From the NCBI GenBank assembly GCA_023489335.1, contig JAMDCP010000007.1:62001-126000 (forward strand): a DNA stretch of 64,000 nt, given 5' to 3'. The notes under the pieces were generated by a model, which saw only the letters and a program-made list of their open reading frames with translations, made no database searches and was not told the DNA's origin. The first letter of the stretch is position 1; each line of letters starts with the position of its first letter. Source of the stretch: Deltaproteobacteria bacterium (GTDB lineage: Bacteria; SZUA-79; Acidulodesulfobacterales; Acidulodesulfobacteraceae). Positions 55,924 through 64,000 of the stretch are shown here, piece after piece. The position numbers were made by a program, and so were the translations under genes.

Positions 55924-56402
55924 TTAATAAAATTTATTAATGTGTGATGCCAAGAACCTGCCGGCTTCAAGAAGGTAAGGAAAAATATTATGATATTTAT
56001 AATATCCGTAATATTTATTTACTAAAGAAAAGGAAAACAGAAAATATACGGCTAAACTTAAAAATACAAAAGTTTTAATTCCCGCAAAAAAAAACCGCCG
56101 AACCTGTTGCAGACCCCGAGTTGAAGCAAATTTAAAATTTTAGTGATTATTATCGAAATGACGGCAAAAACAATTACTACCAAAATAAATACGCCGGTAA
56201 AAATAATAATTTTCCCCGCTTCCTCATTGTGAAACATTTTAAGATAATAAGAACCGCTTACCTTCGATATAGCGTACATGCCGCCAAAATAAGCAAAAAA
56301 AAGCCCCGCTATGGATATAGCCTCTTTAACAAAGCCCCTAAAAAAACCCCTTATCATGATTACCGCAAATAAAATTAAAAAGGCTATATCTATATAATTC
56401 AT
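55924..56402 (-). CDS. cvpA: CvpA-family membrane protein, frame broken at a T9 run
   Basis: The start at 56402 opens NYIDIAFLILFAVIMIRGFF with the CvpA hallmark RGFFRGFVKEAIS and three hydrophobic segments. After CNRFGGF the T9 run (plus-strand A9 at 56086-56094) leads to an early stop at 56058, giving 114 residues. With one extra T the frame continues FFFAGIKTFVFLSLAVYFLF to a stop at 55924, giving about 160 residues, the normal CvpA length with the fourth helix. It lies between rpsU and dnaG. Confidence 0.82.
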
Positions 56403-56411
56403 AAAAATAAA

Positions 56412-56606
56412 TTAATAGTTAAAATAATTTTTTTTCGAATTTCTTTTCCTTGCAGCCGCAGCCTTTTTCTTTTTCTTTACGCTCGGTTTTTCGTAATGTT
56501 CCCTTTTTCTAATCTCTGAAAGAATTCCGGCTCGTTCGCAGGATTTTTTAAATCTTCTTAACGCATTTTCAAAAGATTCGTTTTCTTTAATTTTTACGAT
56601 AGACAA
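56412..56606 (-). CDS. rpsU: Ribosomal protein S21
   Basis: 64 residues: [20 protein letters not shown], then [20 protein letters not shown], and a basic tail of Lys/Ala/Arg, as in bS21. It starts at TTG 56606 behind AGGAGG (11-nt spacing). First gene of the rpsU-cvpA-dnaG-rpoD macromolecular-synthesis operon. Confidence 0.95.
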   Translation of the reverse strand: MSIVKIKENESFENALRRFKKSCERAGILSEIRKREHYEKPSVKKKKKAAAARKRNSKKNYFNY

Positions 56607-56710
56607 TGCTTATTTCGCCTCCTTTTATCGACAATCCGCCCATTTTATTTATATTTTTATATTATATATAGTATCTTATATTTTTTATTACTTTGTCAAT
56701 CAATAATTTT

Positions 56711-57475
56711 TTATCTTAAATTTTTTTCATCTATGCCGGAAATTCCTTCCCTTCTTTTTAACTCGTCAATTATTAAAGAAAAATCAACGCCCGCGAACAC
56801 TAAAAAAACCATATAAAAAAACATTAGATCCGCGGCTTCGTAAATTATCCCGTTCTTTTCCTTGTTTTTCGGGGTAGCGGATAAAATAAGTTCAAGCGAT
56901 TCCTCCTGGAGCTTTTTTCCAATTTTCTCCGGACCGGCTTGCAATAGCTTTGCAACATACGATTTATCCGGATCCGAATCCTTCCTGCTTTTTATAAGGT
57001 CAAAAATTAGTTTAAGCGAATAAAACTTATCGTATTCCCGCTTTTCATCTATAACCCCGCCGGCGCTTTTATATATTTTTGCCAAACTATTATTTACTTT
57101 TGAATAAAAGCATGTTTTATGGCCGGTATGGCAGGCGGGGCCTTTTTGGATTACCTTAAGCAAAATACTGTCGTTATCGCAATCAAAAAAAATATCTTTT
57201 ATCTCCTGAACATTGCCCGATGTTTCCCCTTTTTTCCAGAGTTTATTCCTCGACCTTGAAAAGTAATGGGCATAGCCGCTTTCGACGGATTTTCTCAATG
57301 CCTCTTCATTCATAAACGCCAGCATCAATATCTCTTTTGAAAAGTAATCCTGGGCTATTGCGGGGATAAGCCCACCCTGTTTGGAAAAATCGATTTTTTT
57401 TAAAAATAGGGCGAGGGTCTCCTCGTTAAAAATATCAAAAGTTATATCGCCTGAATCATTTTCTTTTTCATCCAT
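56711..57475 (-). CDS. hisIE: Bifunctional phosphoribosyl-AMP cyclohydrolase / phosphoribosyl-ATP pyrophosphatase
   Basis: 254 residues. The HisI domain (residues ~25-130) contains [20 protein letters not shown], then [17 protein letters not shown] and a zinc site in DCDND with [10 protein letters not shown]. The HisE domain (~145-250) contains [20 protein letters not shown] and [12 protein letters not shown], the MazG-type helical pyrophosphatase. It carries out the second and third steps of histidine synthesis in one polypeptide. Last his gene of the operon. Confidence 0.96.
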   Translation of the reverse strand: MDEKENDSGDITFDIFNEETLALFLKKIDFSKQGGLIPAIAQDYFSKEILMLAFMNEEALRKSVESGYAHYFSRSRNKLWKKGETSGNVQEIKDIFFDCDNDSILLKVIQKGPACHTGHKTCFYSKVNNSLAKIYKSAGGVIDEKREYDKFYSLKLIFDLIKSRKDSDPDKSYVAKLLQAGPEKIGKKLQEESLELILSATPKNKEKNGIIYEAADLMFFYMVFLVFAGVDFSLIIDELKRREGISGIDEKNLR

Positions 57476-57506
57476 AGCCTTTAATCCTTAGCGGGTTTTA
57501 ATCCTG

Positions 57507-58262
57507 TTATAATCTTACATTTATTCCTTTCGATTTTAGATATCTTTTTATTGGAATAATACCCGTCTCCTCATAGTGAAATATAGATGCGGCTAAAGCG
57601 GCGCTCACACCTGTCTTAACAAAGACCTCTTCCATATCTTCGGCATTCCTTGCCCCTCCGGATGCGATTACCGGAATCTTAACGCTCCTTACAACTAAAG
57701 ATGTCAGATTTATTTCGTAGCCGTTTTTAGTTCCATCCCTATCCATGCTTGTTAAAAGTATCTCTCCCGCACCCCGGTTGTAAACCTCTTTTGCCCAATT
57801 TATAGCATCTATTCCAGAATTATTTCTTCCGCCATGCGTAAAAACGATATAACCTTCGCCGAGCTTTTTTGCGTCTATTGCTATAACTATCGTGGATGAA
57901 CCGAATTTCTTTGCCGCAGAATCTATTAAACCAGGGTTAAGAACCGCCGCCGTATTGATTGAAACCTTATCTGCCCCGCTGTTTAACAAATTTCTTATGT
58001 CTTCTAAATCGGAAACGCCGCCGCCGACGCTGAAAGGAATGAAAATATTTTCCGAAATCTTTTTAACGAGTTCGAGAATAGTTTTTCTTTTTTCGTGCGA
58101 AGCGGTAATATCCAAAAACATAAGCTCGTCGGCAAGCTCGTCATTGTATCTTTTTGCAAGTTCAAGAGGGTCCCCTGCGCCCCGCAATCCTTCAAAATGA
58201 ATGCCTTTAACAACCTCGTTGTTTTTAATATCTAGACACGGTATTATTCTTTTTGCAAGCAT
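57507..58262 (-). CDS. hisF: Imidazole glycerol phosphate synthase, cyclase subunit
   Basis: 251 residues of the (beta/alpha)8 barrel: [20 protein letters not shown] with the catalytic D11 position, [29 protein letters not shown] with the second catalytic Asp, and [17 protein letters not shown]. With HisH it makes IGP and AICAR. 32 bp from hisA. Confidence 0.97.
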   Translation of the reverse strand: MLAKRIIPCLDIKNNEVVKGIHFEGLRGAGDPLELAKRYNDELADELMFLDITASHEKRKTILELVKKISENIFIPFSVGGGVSDLEDIRNLLNSGADKVSINTAAVLNPGLIDSAAKKFGSSTIVIAIDAKKLGEGYIVFTHGGRNNSGIDAINWAKEVYNRGAGEILLTSMDRDGTKNGYEINLTSLVVRSVKIPVIASGGARNAEDMEEVFVKTGVSAALAASIFHYEETGIIPIKRYLKSKGINVRL

Positions 58263-58294
58263 AAAAATTTATTTGGTTTAGTTTATTGTCCTAA

Positions 58295-59017
58295 TTATGA
58301 TAATAAAGCATTTGCCTTTTCCAAATCGAGCCTTCCGTCATATAAAGCCTTTCCGACTATTACCCCTTTGAGGTTGGAAAGATTTAGTTCTTTAAGTTTA
58401 ATGATATCGTCTAAAGCGGAAACGCCTCCTGATGCTATAAGGCTTATATTTAATTTTGCAAGCCCCGATATAAGGCCTAAATTAACCCCCGAGAGCATCC
58501 CGTCTTTTTTAATATCGGTAAATATAAAGGTTTCTATTCCGTAATTACCACTCAATCTGCTTATCGCTTCAATTAGCGGTATGTCGATAAACTCTTTCCA
58601 GCCCGATACCGCAATTTTTTCATCATATAAATCTATTCCGGCTATTATTTTACCTTTATATTTTAACAAAGATGAACTCACGGAATCTATATCCTTAAAC
58701 AATATAGAGCCTAAAACAATATAAGAGGCGCCCACATCTAAATAGCTTTCTATCGTTTTGTTATCCCTGATTCCACCGCCCACTTCCACGGGGATTTTCA
58801 CGGATTTTATAATATCCCTTATAACATCAAAATTATCTGGATTTCCTGATTTGGCACCGTCCAAATCGACCAAATGAAGCCTTTTTGCCCCCAGCTTTTG
58901 CCAGTTAAGGGCGGCTTCCAGCGGCGAAAGTTCGTACTCCTTTTTAAGGCCGTAATCCCCCATAGTTAATCTCACGCATTTTGAACCCAATATATCGACG
59001 GCAGGTATTATAACCAT
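58295..59017 (-). CDS. hisA: Phosphoribosylformimino-AICAR-P isomerase
   Basis: 240 residues, barrel homologous to HisF: IIPAVDILGSKCVRLTMGDY, VEVGGGIRDNKTIESYLDV, FTDIKKDGMLSGVNLGLI and LIASGGVSALDDI. The catalytic Asp pair (D8 in AVDI, D in TDIKKDG) is retained. It catalyses the Amadori-type isomerisation preceding HisHF. Confidence 0.97.
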   Translation of the reverse strand: MVIIPAVDILGSKCVRLTMGDYGLKKEYELSPLEAALNWQKLGAKRLHLVDLDGAKSGNPDNFDVIRDIIKSVKIPVEVGGGIRDNKTIESYLDVGASYIVLGSILFKDIDSVSSSLLKYKGKIIAGIDLYDEKIAVSGWKEFIDIPLIEAISRLSGNYGIETFIFTDIKKDGMLSGVNLGLISGLAKLNISLIASGGVSALDDIIKLKELNLSNLKGVIVGKALYDGRLDLEKANALLS

Positions 59018-59045
59018 AATTTTTTAATTCTAAATTATTTAATTA

Positions 59046-59651
59046 TTAATTATTGATAAAATTTTTTAATAATGTTAAGCCGCCGATATGGCTTTTTTCA
59101 GGATGAAACTGGCATGCAAAAATATTATTCTTTTTTACGCAGGCGGCAAATCTTTCGTAATAAGAACAGGTTGCAACGGTAATATCCTCATCGGGTACGC
59201 AATAATACGAGTGGAGAAAATAAAAAAAGGCGTTATTTTTTATTCCGTTAAACTCGCTTGCCTGTTTCAATATTTCTATATCGTTCCACCCGATATGGGG
59301 TATTAAAGGGGTATTGTCTTCGTTAAATTTTACCACCTTTCCTTTTAAAACGGCCAATCCCTCGCTCTGCCCAAACTCTTCGGAAGTCTCGAATAAAAGC
59401 TGCATGCCAAGGCAAATCCCCAAAAAATGCTTTCCGCCGCTTATGGCCGCTTTAATGGGTTCAACTAAGCCTTTTTGCTTGAGGGTAAGCATGGCGTCTT
59501 TAAATCCGCCGACGCCCGGCAGTATAAGGTGCGAAGCATGTCCGATATCACCATAATCGCCGGTAATTTTTGCATCAAATCCTAAATAATTAAAAGCATT
59601 TTGGACATTTTTAAGGTTTCCCATTCCGTAATCTATTATAACAATGTTCAT
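59046..59651 (-). CDS. hisH: Imidazole glycerol phosphate synthase, glutaminase subunit
   Basis: 201 residues, class I glutaminase: IVIIDYGMGNLKNVQNAF, LILPGVGGFKDAML, nucleophile GICLGMQLLFE and the catalytic pair in CQFHPEKSHIGGLTLLKNF. It provides ammonia to HisF. Spaced 28 bp from hisA and 11 bp from the upstream amidase gene. Confidence 0.97.
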   Translation of the reverse strand: MNIVIIDYGMGNLKNVQNAFNYLGFDAKITGDYGDIGHASHLILPGVGGFKDAMLTLKQKGLVEPIKAAISGGKHFLGICLGMQLLFETSEEFGQSEGLAVLKGKVVKFNEDNTPLIPHIGWNDIEILKQASEFNGIKNNAFFYFLHSYYCVPDEDITVATCSYYERFAACVKKNNIFACQFHPEKSHIGGLTLLKNFINN

Positions 59652-59662
59652 AATTATTTTTT

Positions 59663-60679
59663 CTATTTTAGATTATAATATTTAAGAACCGCGTTCGCGA
59701 TTCCGTTAGCGATTAGCTGCCTGAAAGTCGAAGAAGCCAGCAAATGTTCCTCATACGGGTTGGAAATATAAGCATATTCGATTATAACGGCCGGCATCGT
59801 CGTGAACCTCAAAACATAAAGGTCGTCTTTTAAAGTACCGTCATATTTAAGATTTAAGTGCAATGAAATATAGTGTTCCAGATAATTGGCAAATTGGTAT
59901 GAGTTTTTATGAAAATAGTAAGTCGTGGTTCCATAAAGGTAAGGAACTACGACGGAATTGCAATATAGCCCTATAAATAAATTTGCCCCGCTCCTATTTG
60001 CCTCCGCCGCCCTTTGCTGCAGGCTGACATTTATATTGGAGGCCCTATCTATCTCCGTTTTTATCCCCTTAGCCTCCAGAATTTTTCTTAATTTTAACGC
60101 AATGCTTAAGTTTACAAAGCTTTCAGGAAGACCCATAGGCCCGATGCCCCCCGGGTCGTCTCCGCCGTGGCCGGCATCTATAAAAACATTGAATTCAGGA
60201 TGCCTTGCTATAATTTTTTTGAATTTCTTTGTAATCTTTAAGATATATATGACGGTATCATAACGGTTATTTCCAAGATTCACCGTCCTTATTCGCGGCT
60301 TTGCCGGTAAACTTTGCCTGATTACAATATGAACGGAATACTCGGGACTTGTGCTGAATTGTGAATATGAAACCGAAAATACATTTTTAAAAGGCCTGGC
60401 TATCTTTTTTCCGGTTCCGTATAAAATTGAATGCCCAAAAGCTAATATAAAAAAATTTTTATGCCCTTTCTTAAATAAATACCCCTTATAAAAAGGGCTG
60501 CCTATAGTATAAACATTTATGGTTCCGTTTGCATTATTTACGGAAACGCCTGTTATTTTCGTTATATTGTTGCTATAAGCATAAGCGCTTTTTATTGTTG
60601 CGGCTAAGGCTAAGTAATATATAAGTAAAAAAAACGAAACAACAAATGCCTTTCTTTTGCAATAAAATGACCCCTTCAT
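59663..60679 (-). CDS. N-acetylmuramoyl-L-alanine amidase (AMIN + Amidase_3)
   Basis: 338 residues: signal peptide (FVVSFFLLIYYLALAATI), an AMIN-like localisation domain (~35-145), and a zinc amidase domain with FIDAGHGGDDPGGIGPMG (first His), the Glu in KGIKTEIDRASN and a C-terminal VIIEYAYISNPYEEHLL glutamate. It cleaves septal peptidoglycan. It interrupts the his operon between hisB and hisH, a placement without an obvious metabolic reason. Confidence 0.93.
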   Translation of the reverse strand: MKGSFYCKRKAFVVSFFLLIYYLALAATIKSAYAYSNNITKITGVSVNNANGTINVYTIGSPFYKGYLFKKGHKNFFILAFGHSILYGTGKKIARPFKNVFSVSYSQFSTSPEYSVHIVIRQSLPAKPRIRTVNLGNNRYDTVIYILKITKKFKKIIARHPEFNVFIDAGHGGDDPGGIGPMGLPESFVNLSIALKLRKILEAKGIKTEIDRASNINVSLQQRAAEANRSGANLFIGLYCNSVVVPYLYGTTTYYFHKNSYQFANYLEHYISLHLNLKYDGTLKDDLYVLRFTTMPAVIIEYAYISNPYEEHLLASSTFRQLIANGIANAVLKYYNLK

Positions 60680-60718
60680 TTTTATATTTATTATTTCTAT
60701 ATATTATATGTATTAGTA

Positions 60719-61465
60719 TTAAATACTCCCCTTTGTGGACGGTATTCCGTAATTGCCGACAACTTTCAGGGCATCGGATATGGCTATTCCCGTAGATTTA
60801 AATATTGCCTCGACCATATGATGCGTGTTGTTACCGTATGCAACATTGATATGCAAATTTATAAGGGCGTTTTTGCACAATGCTTCAAAAAAAATATTCG
60901 AATAAGTATAAAAAAATTTATCTACAAGGACTTCTCTTGCGCCTTCTTCATCAAAATTGCTATATTTACCTTTAAGCCCTTCAAAGGATTTTATTAAATG
61001 AAAAGAACCCGGAACATCGCTGGTATCTTTATATACAAAAAAAGCCCTTCCCGAAAAATCGGCAACCGAGTGAACTAATGCCTCATCCATTGGGACAAAA
61101 GCGCTGCCAAACCTCCGAATGCCTTTTTTATCGCCTGCAAGTTCTTTTAATGCGCTGCCTATAACGATGCCTGTATCTTCGATAAGGTGGTGGAGATCGA
61201 CCTCTATATCGCCCTTTGCCTTAAGGGTCATATCGAAACGGGAATGTTTTGAAAATTGCTCAAGCATATGGTTAAAAAACGGAACGCCGGTTTTTATGAC
61301 ATATTTGCCTTTTCCGTCAAGATTTAATGAAAGTTTTATATCGGTTTCGGTTGTTTTTCTTGTAAAATCGCCCTTGCGTTCTTTTGGACCGCCTTTCTTA
61401 ACCTTAGCGTTCTTGTTTTCAGTTTTAGGATTCCCCATCTTTTTCCTTTTGAAACCTCTTAACAT
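60719..61465 (-). CDS. hisB: Imidazoleglycerol-phosphate dehydratase
   Basis: 248 residues from the ATG at 61465; the enzyme proper (RKTTETDIKLSLNLDG onward) begins at ~residue 40. The basic N-terminal extension KGGPKERKGD is unusual; an ATG at residue 10 shortens it. Diagnostic manganese motifs HHLIEDTGIVIG and GNNTHHMVEAIFKSTGI are present. Monofunctional, without a phosphatase domain. Start overlaps the hisC stop by one nt (TAATG). Confidence 0.95.
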   Translation of the reverse strand: MLRGFKRKKMGNPKTENKNAKVKKGGPKERKGDFTRKTTETDIKLSLNLDGKGKYVIKTGVPFFNHMLEQFSKHSRFDMTLKAKGDIEVDLHHLIEDTGIVIGSALKELAGDKKGIRRFGSAFVPMDEALVHSVADFSGRAFFVYKDTSDVPGSFHLIKSFEGLKGKYSNFDEEGAREVLVDKFFYTYSNIFFEALCKNALINLHINVAYGNNTHHMVEAIFKSTGIAISDALKVVGNYGIPSTKGSI

Positions 61466-62550
61466 TATAGCATATTTTCCTGAAAATCTTTGAAATAATC
61501 GATTAATTTTTTGTTCTCGGCGGGCGTGCCGATGGTTATTCTATAAAATAACTCCATATCGCCCTCAAAACTTCTTATAATTATTTTGTTATATTTAAGG
61601 AACTTATTGAATTTGATTTTAGATTTATTATCTTTAAGCATTATCAAAATAAAATTGGCATCAGAAGGATAAGCCGTAATAAAATCCAGCTTTTTTAACG
61701 CAGAGTATAATTTATCCCTTTGGCTAATCGTCTTTTTTATATTTTTCTCGAATTCGGTAAAATTATTCAAAAAAAATTCGATAGAGCTTAATGTCAGGGA
61801 ATTAATATTAAAAGGCAATTTTATTTTTTTAAATTCGTTTATAAGCTTATCGCCTGCAAAAAGCATTCCGAACCTTAATCCTGCAAGTCCTATTTTGGAA
61901 AAAGTTCTTAAAACGATTAAGTTATCGTAAACGGGAATATATTTTATAAAAGACTCTTTGTTTGAAAAATATATATAGGCCTCATCGACCACGACGATGT
62001 TATTTTTGTTTTCCAAAAGATTTTTTATAATATCGCGGTCAAAATGATTTCCGGTAGGATTGTTCGGATAACTGAAAAAATATATATTATTGCCGGAATT
62101 TTTATTTATGCCTGTGTTTTTTGGCAGGTCAAAAGATTTTTCGTCGAGTTTTATATGATTAATCTTCAAATCATTGTATCTTGCAATGATATCGTACATG
62201 GAAAAAGACGGCGCCGGAATGTTCACGGCAACGTCTTTTTTAAGGCTGAGCAAAATAATAGAGATAAGTTCGTCCGAACCGTTGCCGAAAATGAAATTTT
62301 TAGCCGGCGTATTATAAAATGCTTCGAGCAGTTTGAGAAGATTTTTTGAACTTGAATCCGGATAGAGATTTATAAGCGTATCTTTTATAAAATTTGCGTA
62401 TCTTCGTCTGGTCTCCTTGCTTAGAATATAGTTAGATTCATTTGCGTCGAGCTTCAAAGCTCCCTGCGGCTCAACAACCTCGCTTACTTTATAGGCGCTA
62501 AGCCCAAGGACGCTGTTTTTAATAAAATGCTCTATTTTAAATGAAGACAT
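61465..62550 (-). CDS. hisC: Histidinol-phosphate aminotransferase
   Basis: 361 residues, fold type I PLP enzyme. KLDANESNYILS near the N-terminus, FGNGSDELISIILLSL, the SYPNPTGNHFD loop, VVDEAYIYFS and the PLP-lysine segment RTFSKIGLAGLRFG. Converts imidazole acetol phosphate to histidinol phosphate. Located between hisD and hisB. Confidence 0.96.
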   Translation of the reverse strand: MSSFKIEHFIKNSVLGLSAYKVSEVVEPQGALKLDANESNYILSKETRRRYANFIKDTLINLYPDSSSKNLLKLLEAFYNTPAKNFIFGNGSDELISIILLSLKKDVAVNIPAPSFSMYDIIARYNDLKINHIKLDEKSFDLPKNTGINKNSGNNIYFFSYPNNPTGNHFDRDIIKNLLENKNNIVVVDEAYIYFSNKESFIKYIPVYDNLIVLRTFSKIGLAGLRFGMLFAGDKLINEFKKIKLPFNINSLTLSSIEFFLNNFTEFEKNIKKTISQRDKLYSALKKLDFITAYPSDANFILIMLKDNKSKIKFNKFLKYNKIIIRSFEGDMELFYRITIGTPAENKKLIDYFKDFQENML

Positions 62551-62562
62551 AATTAATTATTA

Positions 62563-63855
62563 TTAATTGTTTATCTTTTTAACGCGGAAACTTACAGATT
62601 CGCCGTGAGCGTTTAATCCCTCGATATTCGAGAAAAATGCCACATCCTTTGCTTTTTTCGCTAAAAACTCCTTGCTTGACGAAATAACGCTCGTTCTTTT
62701 AAGGAAAGACAGCGTATCTAAAGGGGAAAAAAATCTTGCGGTGCCGCCCGTAGGTAAAACATGGCTGGGACCGGCAACATAATCCCCTATCGCCTCGGGA
62801 GTATTCCCGCCCAGAAAAACAGCTCCGGCATTTTTTATTAAAAATAATTTTTCGAACGGGTCTTTTATATAAAGCTCTAAATGTTCGGGCGCCAATTCAT
62901 TGGCAAGCTCTATGGATTCGTTTACGGAAGCCGTCAATACTAAAGAAGCGTTGGAATTTATGGACTTTTCGATTATATCTTTCCTGTCTTCCTTTTTTAT
63001 AAGTCCTGGTAAAACATGCTCGACTTCTTCGATAAGTTTAGCCGAACTGCTTATAAGGGTCGAAACGGCCATTTCGTCATGTTCCGCCTGACTGAGCATA
63101 TCGATTGCGACAAGTTCCGGATCGGCAAATTCATCGCATATTATTGCAATCTCGCTTGGCCCCGCAATCATATCTATATCGACATCGCCGTAAACCATTC
63201 TCTTGGCGGTAGCGACATATATATTGCCCGGTCCGACTATCTTGTCAACCTGAGGGATAGTATTCGTCCCGTAAGCAAGGGCAAATATAGCCTGAGGACC
63301 TCCAACACCGTATATTTTCCCGATGCCGCACAATACGGCTGCGGCAATGACATAATCGTTTAACTTTTCGGTAGGAGGGGTAACCATTATAATTTCTTTT
63401 ACCCCTGCGGCTTTAGCAGGAACGGCATTCATTATAACGGAGGAAGGATAGCTTGCTTTGCCGCCGGGAACATAAACCCCTACCCTGTTTAAAGGTGATA
63501 TTAACTGGCCAGTAATAATAGAATCATCATGACTTAACCAGGTCTGCAATCTTTGTTTCGAATGGTAATCGTAAACCCTTTCGATTGTTTTTTCTATTAT
63601 GGTTCTTTCTTCTTTATTAAGCGAATTAAGCGCTCTATCCCTTTCATTATTTGTAATTAAAAAATCTGCGGGAGAAAGCTTAATTTTATCGAATTTTTCC
63701 GTATAAAACGATAATGCTTCGTCGCCTTTTTCCATAATATCTAAGCGAATAATTTTAAGTTCCTGCTGAATTTTGTCTGTAAAATCTACCTGTTTAAGCC
63801 TTCTTTTTTTTAAAAATTCCTTAAAATCATCCCTTTTTGAATCAAATATCTGCAT
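62563..63855 (-). CDS. hisD: Histidinol dehydrogenase
   Basis: About 430 residues from the ATG at 63855 (an alternative TTG at 63864 adds three). NAD-dependent oxidation of histidinol to histidine. Motifs: LNRVGVYVPGGKASYPSSVI, VDKIVGPGNIYVATAKR, GPSEIAIICD, DMLSQAEHDEMA and GNTPEAIGDYVAGPSHVLPT, with the zinc and catalytic His/Glu residues in place. Overlaps the end of hisG. Confidence 0.97.
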   Translation of the reverse strand: MQIFDSKRDDFKEFLKKRRLKQVDFTDKIQQELKIIRLDIMEKGDEALSFYTEKFDKIKLSPADFLITNNERDRALNSLNKEERTIIEKTIERVYDYHSKQRLQTWLSHDDSIITGQLISPLNRVGVYVPGGKASYPSSVIMNAVPAKAAGVKEIIMVTPPTEKLNDYVIAAAVLCGIGKIYGVGGPQAIFALAYGTNTIPQVDKIVGPGNIYVATAKRMVYGDVDIDMIAGPSEIAIICDEFADPELVAIDMLSQAEHDEMAVSTLISSSAKLIEEVEHVLPGLIKKEDRKDIIEKSINSNASLVLTASVNESIELANELAPEHLELYIKDPFEKLFLIKNAGAVFLGGNTPEAIGDYVAGPSHVLPTGGTARFFSPLDTLSFLKRTSVISSSKEFLAKKAKDVAFFSNIEGLNAHGESVSFRVKKINN

Positions 63856-64000
63856 TTTTTTCAACCTGCCGCTTTAAATTATCTATCAGGGATGCAATCC
63901 CGCCGGGGTTAATTTTAAGGCTCGCCCTGTTCACTATAAGCCTCGAGGTAACGACGGCGACATCTTCAATCTCCGCCAGATCATTCTGCCTCAGTGTTTC
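63842..64000 (-). CDS. hisG: ATP phosphoribosyltransferase HisG, C-terminal part (partial)
   Basis: The last 52 codons read ETLRQNDLAEIEDVAVVTSR, then LIVNRASLKINPGGIASLID and end NADI-stop. VTSRLIVNRASLK is the terminal helix/strand of the HisG catalytic domain (short form, lacking the ACT-like domain). A short HisG needs a HisZ partner, which is not in the window. The stop overlaps the hisD start region by 14 nt. The N-terminal part lies beyond the right edge. Confidence 0.85.
   Translation of the reverse strand, partial: ETLRQNDLAEIEDVAVVTSRLIVNRASLKINPGGIASLIDNLKRQVEKNADI

Overview
The window is AT-rich DNA, visibly well under 50% G+C, from a Gram-negative bacterium. It encodes outer-membrane proteins (a secretin, a beta-barrel protein and a TolC-like channel), a c-type cytochrome with signal peptide, and the conserved rpsU-(cvpA)-dnaG-rpoD operon. 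A plasma-membrane-type (P3A) proton-pumping ATPase, the low G+C and the gene set would fit an acid-environment lineage of the former Deltaproteobacteria, such as Acidulodesulfobacterales (Sva0485). That placement is inference; no marker phylogeny was possible.

Layout. 1-2.4 kb: a sugar-phosphate pair (phosphoglucomutase/phosphomannomutase cut by the window edge, and a mannose-6-phosphate-isomerase-type cupin), a SHOCT membrane protein and tRNA-Arg(CCG). 2.6-7.5 kb: a PhoU-like protein, an unusual chemoreceptor with a C-terminal PhnD-like binding domain, a DHA2-type exporter and a lipoprotein. 7.8-12.4 kb: an accessory region with a DUF433/DUF5615 pair, an ORF6N gene, an intact MntA/HepT module, a hexapeptide-repeat protein and an AbrB/PIN pair. 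Three of these genes carry one in-frame nonsense codon each. The right part (9.44-12.39 kb) is bounded by two copies of the 3' half and 3' flank of tRNA-Arg(TCT), the geometry left by an element integrated into a tRNA gene. 12.7-22.1 kb: a nine-gene plus-strand operon for a type II secretion/type IV pilus/MSHA-like machine (secretin, ATPase, platform protein, two prepilin-like proteins, one secreted protein, and GspL-, GspM- and GspC-like inner-membrane proteins), followed by a convergent outer-membrane barrel.

23.6-31.2 kb: a phosphoribosyltransferase, a zinc-ribbon protein, a TolC-like and a CusB-like efflux subunit without an RND pump, the H+-ATPase and a diheme cytochrome c. 31.3-37.2 kb: YifB/ComM, a penicillin-binding protein and TldD (minus strand), then alanine racemase (plus strand). 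37.2-49 kb (all minus): lepA, then lepB-pyrR-pyrB-pyrC-carA-radical SAM-carB-greA-nfu, a pyrimidine operon that starts with signal peptidase and ends with greA and an Fe-S scaffold. 49-56.6 kb: rnpB, RNase H, a coiled-coil zinc-ribbon protein, a Nif3-family protein, tRNA(CAU), rpoD, dnaG, cvpA and rpsU. 56.7-64 kb: a near-complete histidine operon hisG-D-C-B-(amidase)-H-A-F-IE, with hisG cut by the right edge.

Structures not explained by genes: a family of about 108-bp palindromes (three copies, at 31.2, 47.1 and 49.0 kb) whose arms covary between copies; a 13-bp perfect palindrome at 24.95 kb; and two genes (tolC-like and cvpA) each broken at an A9/T9 run where one extra A/T restores the full family length.
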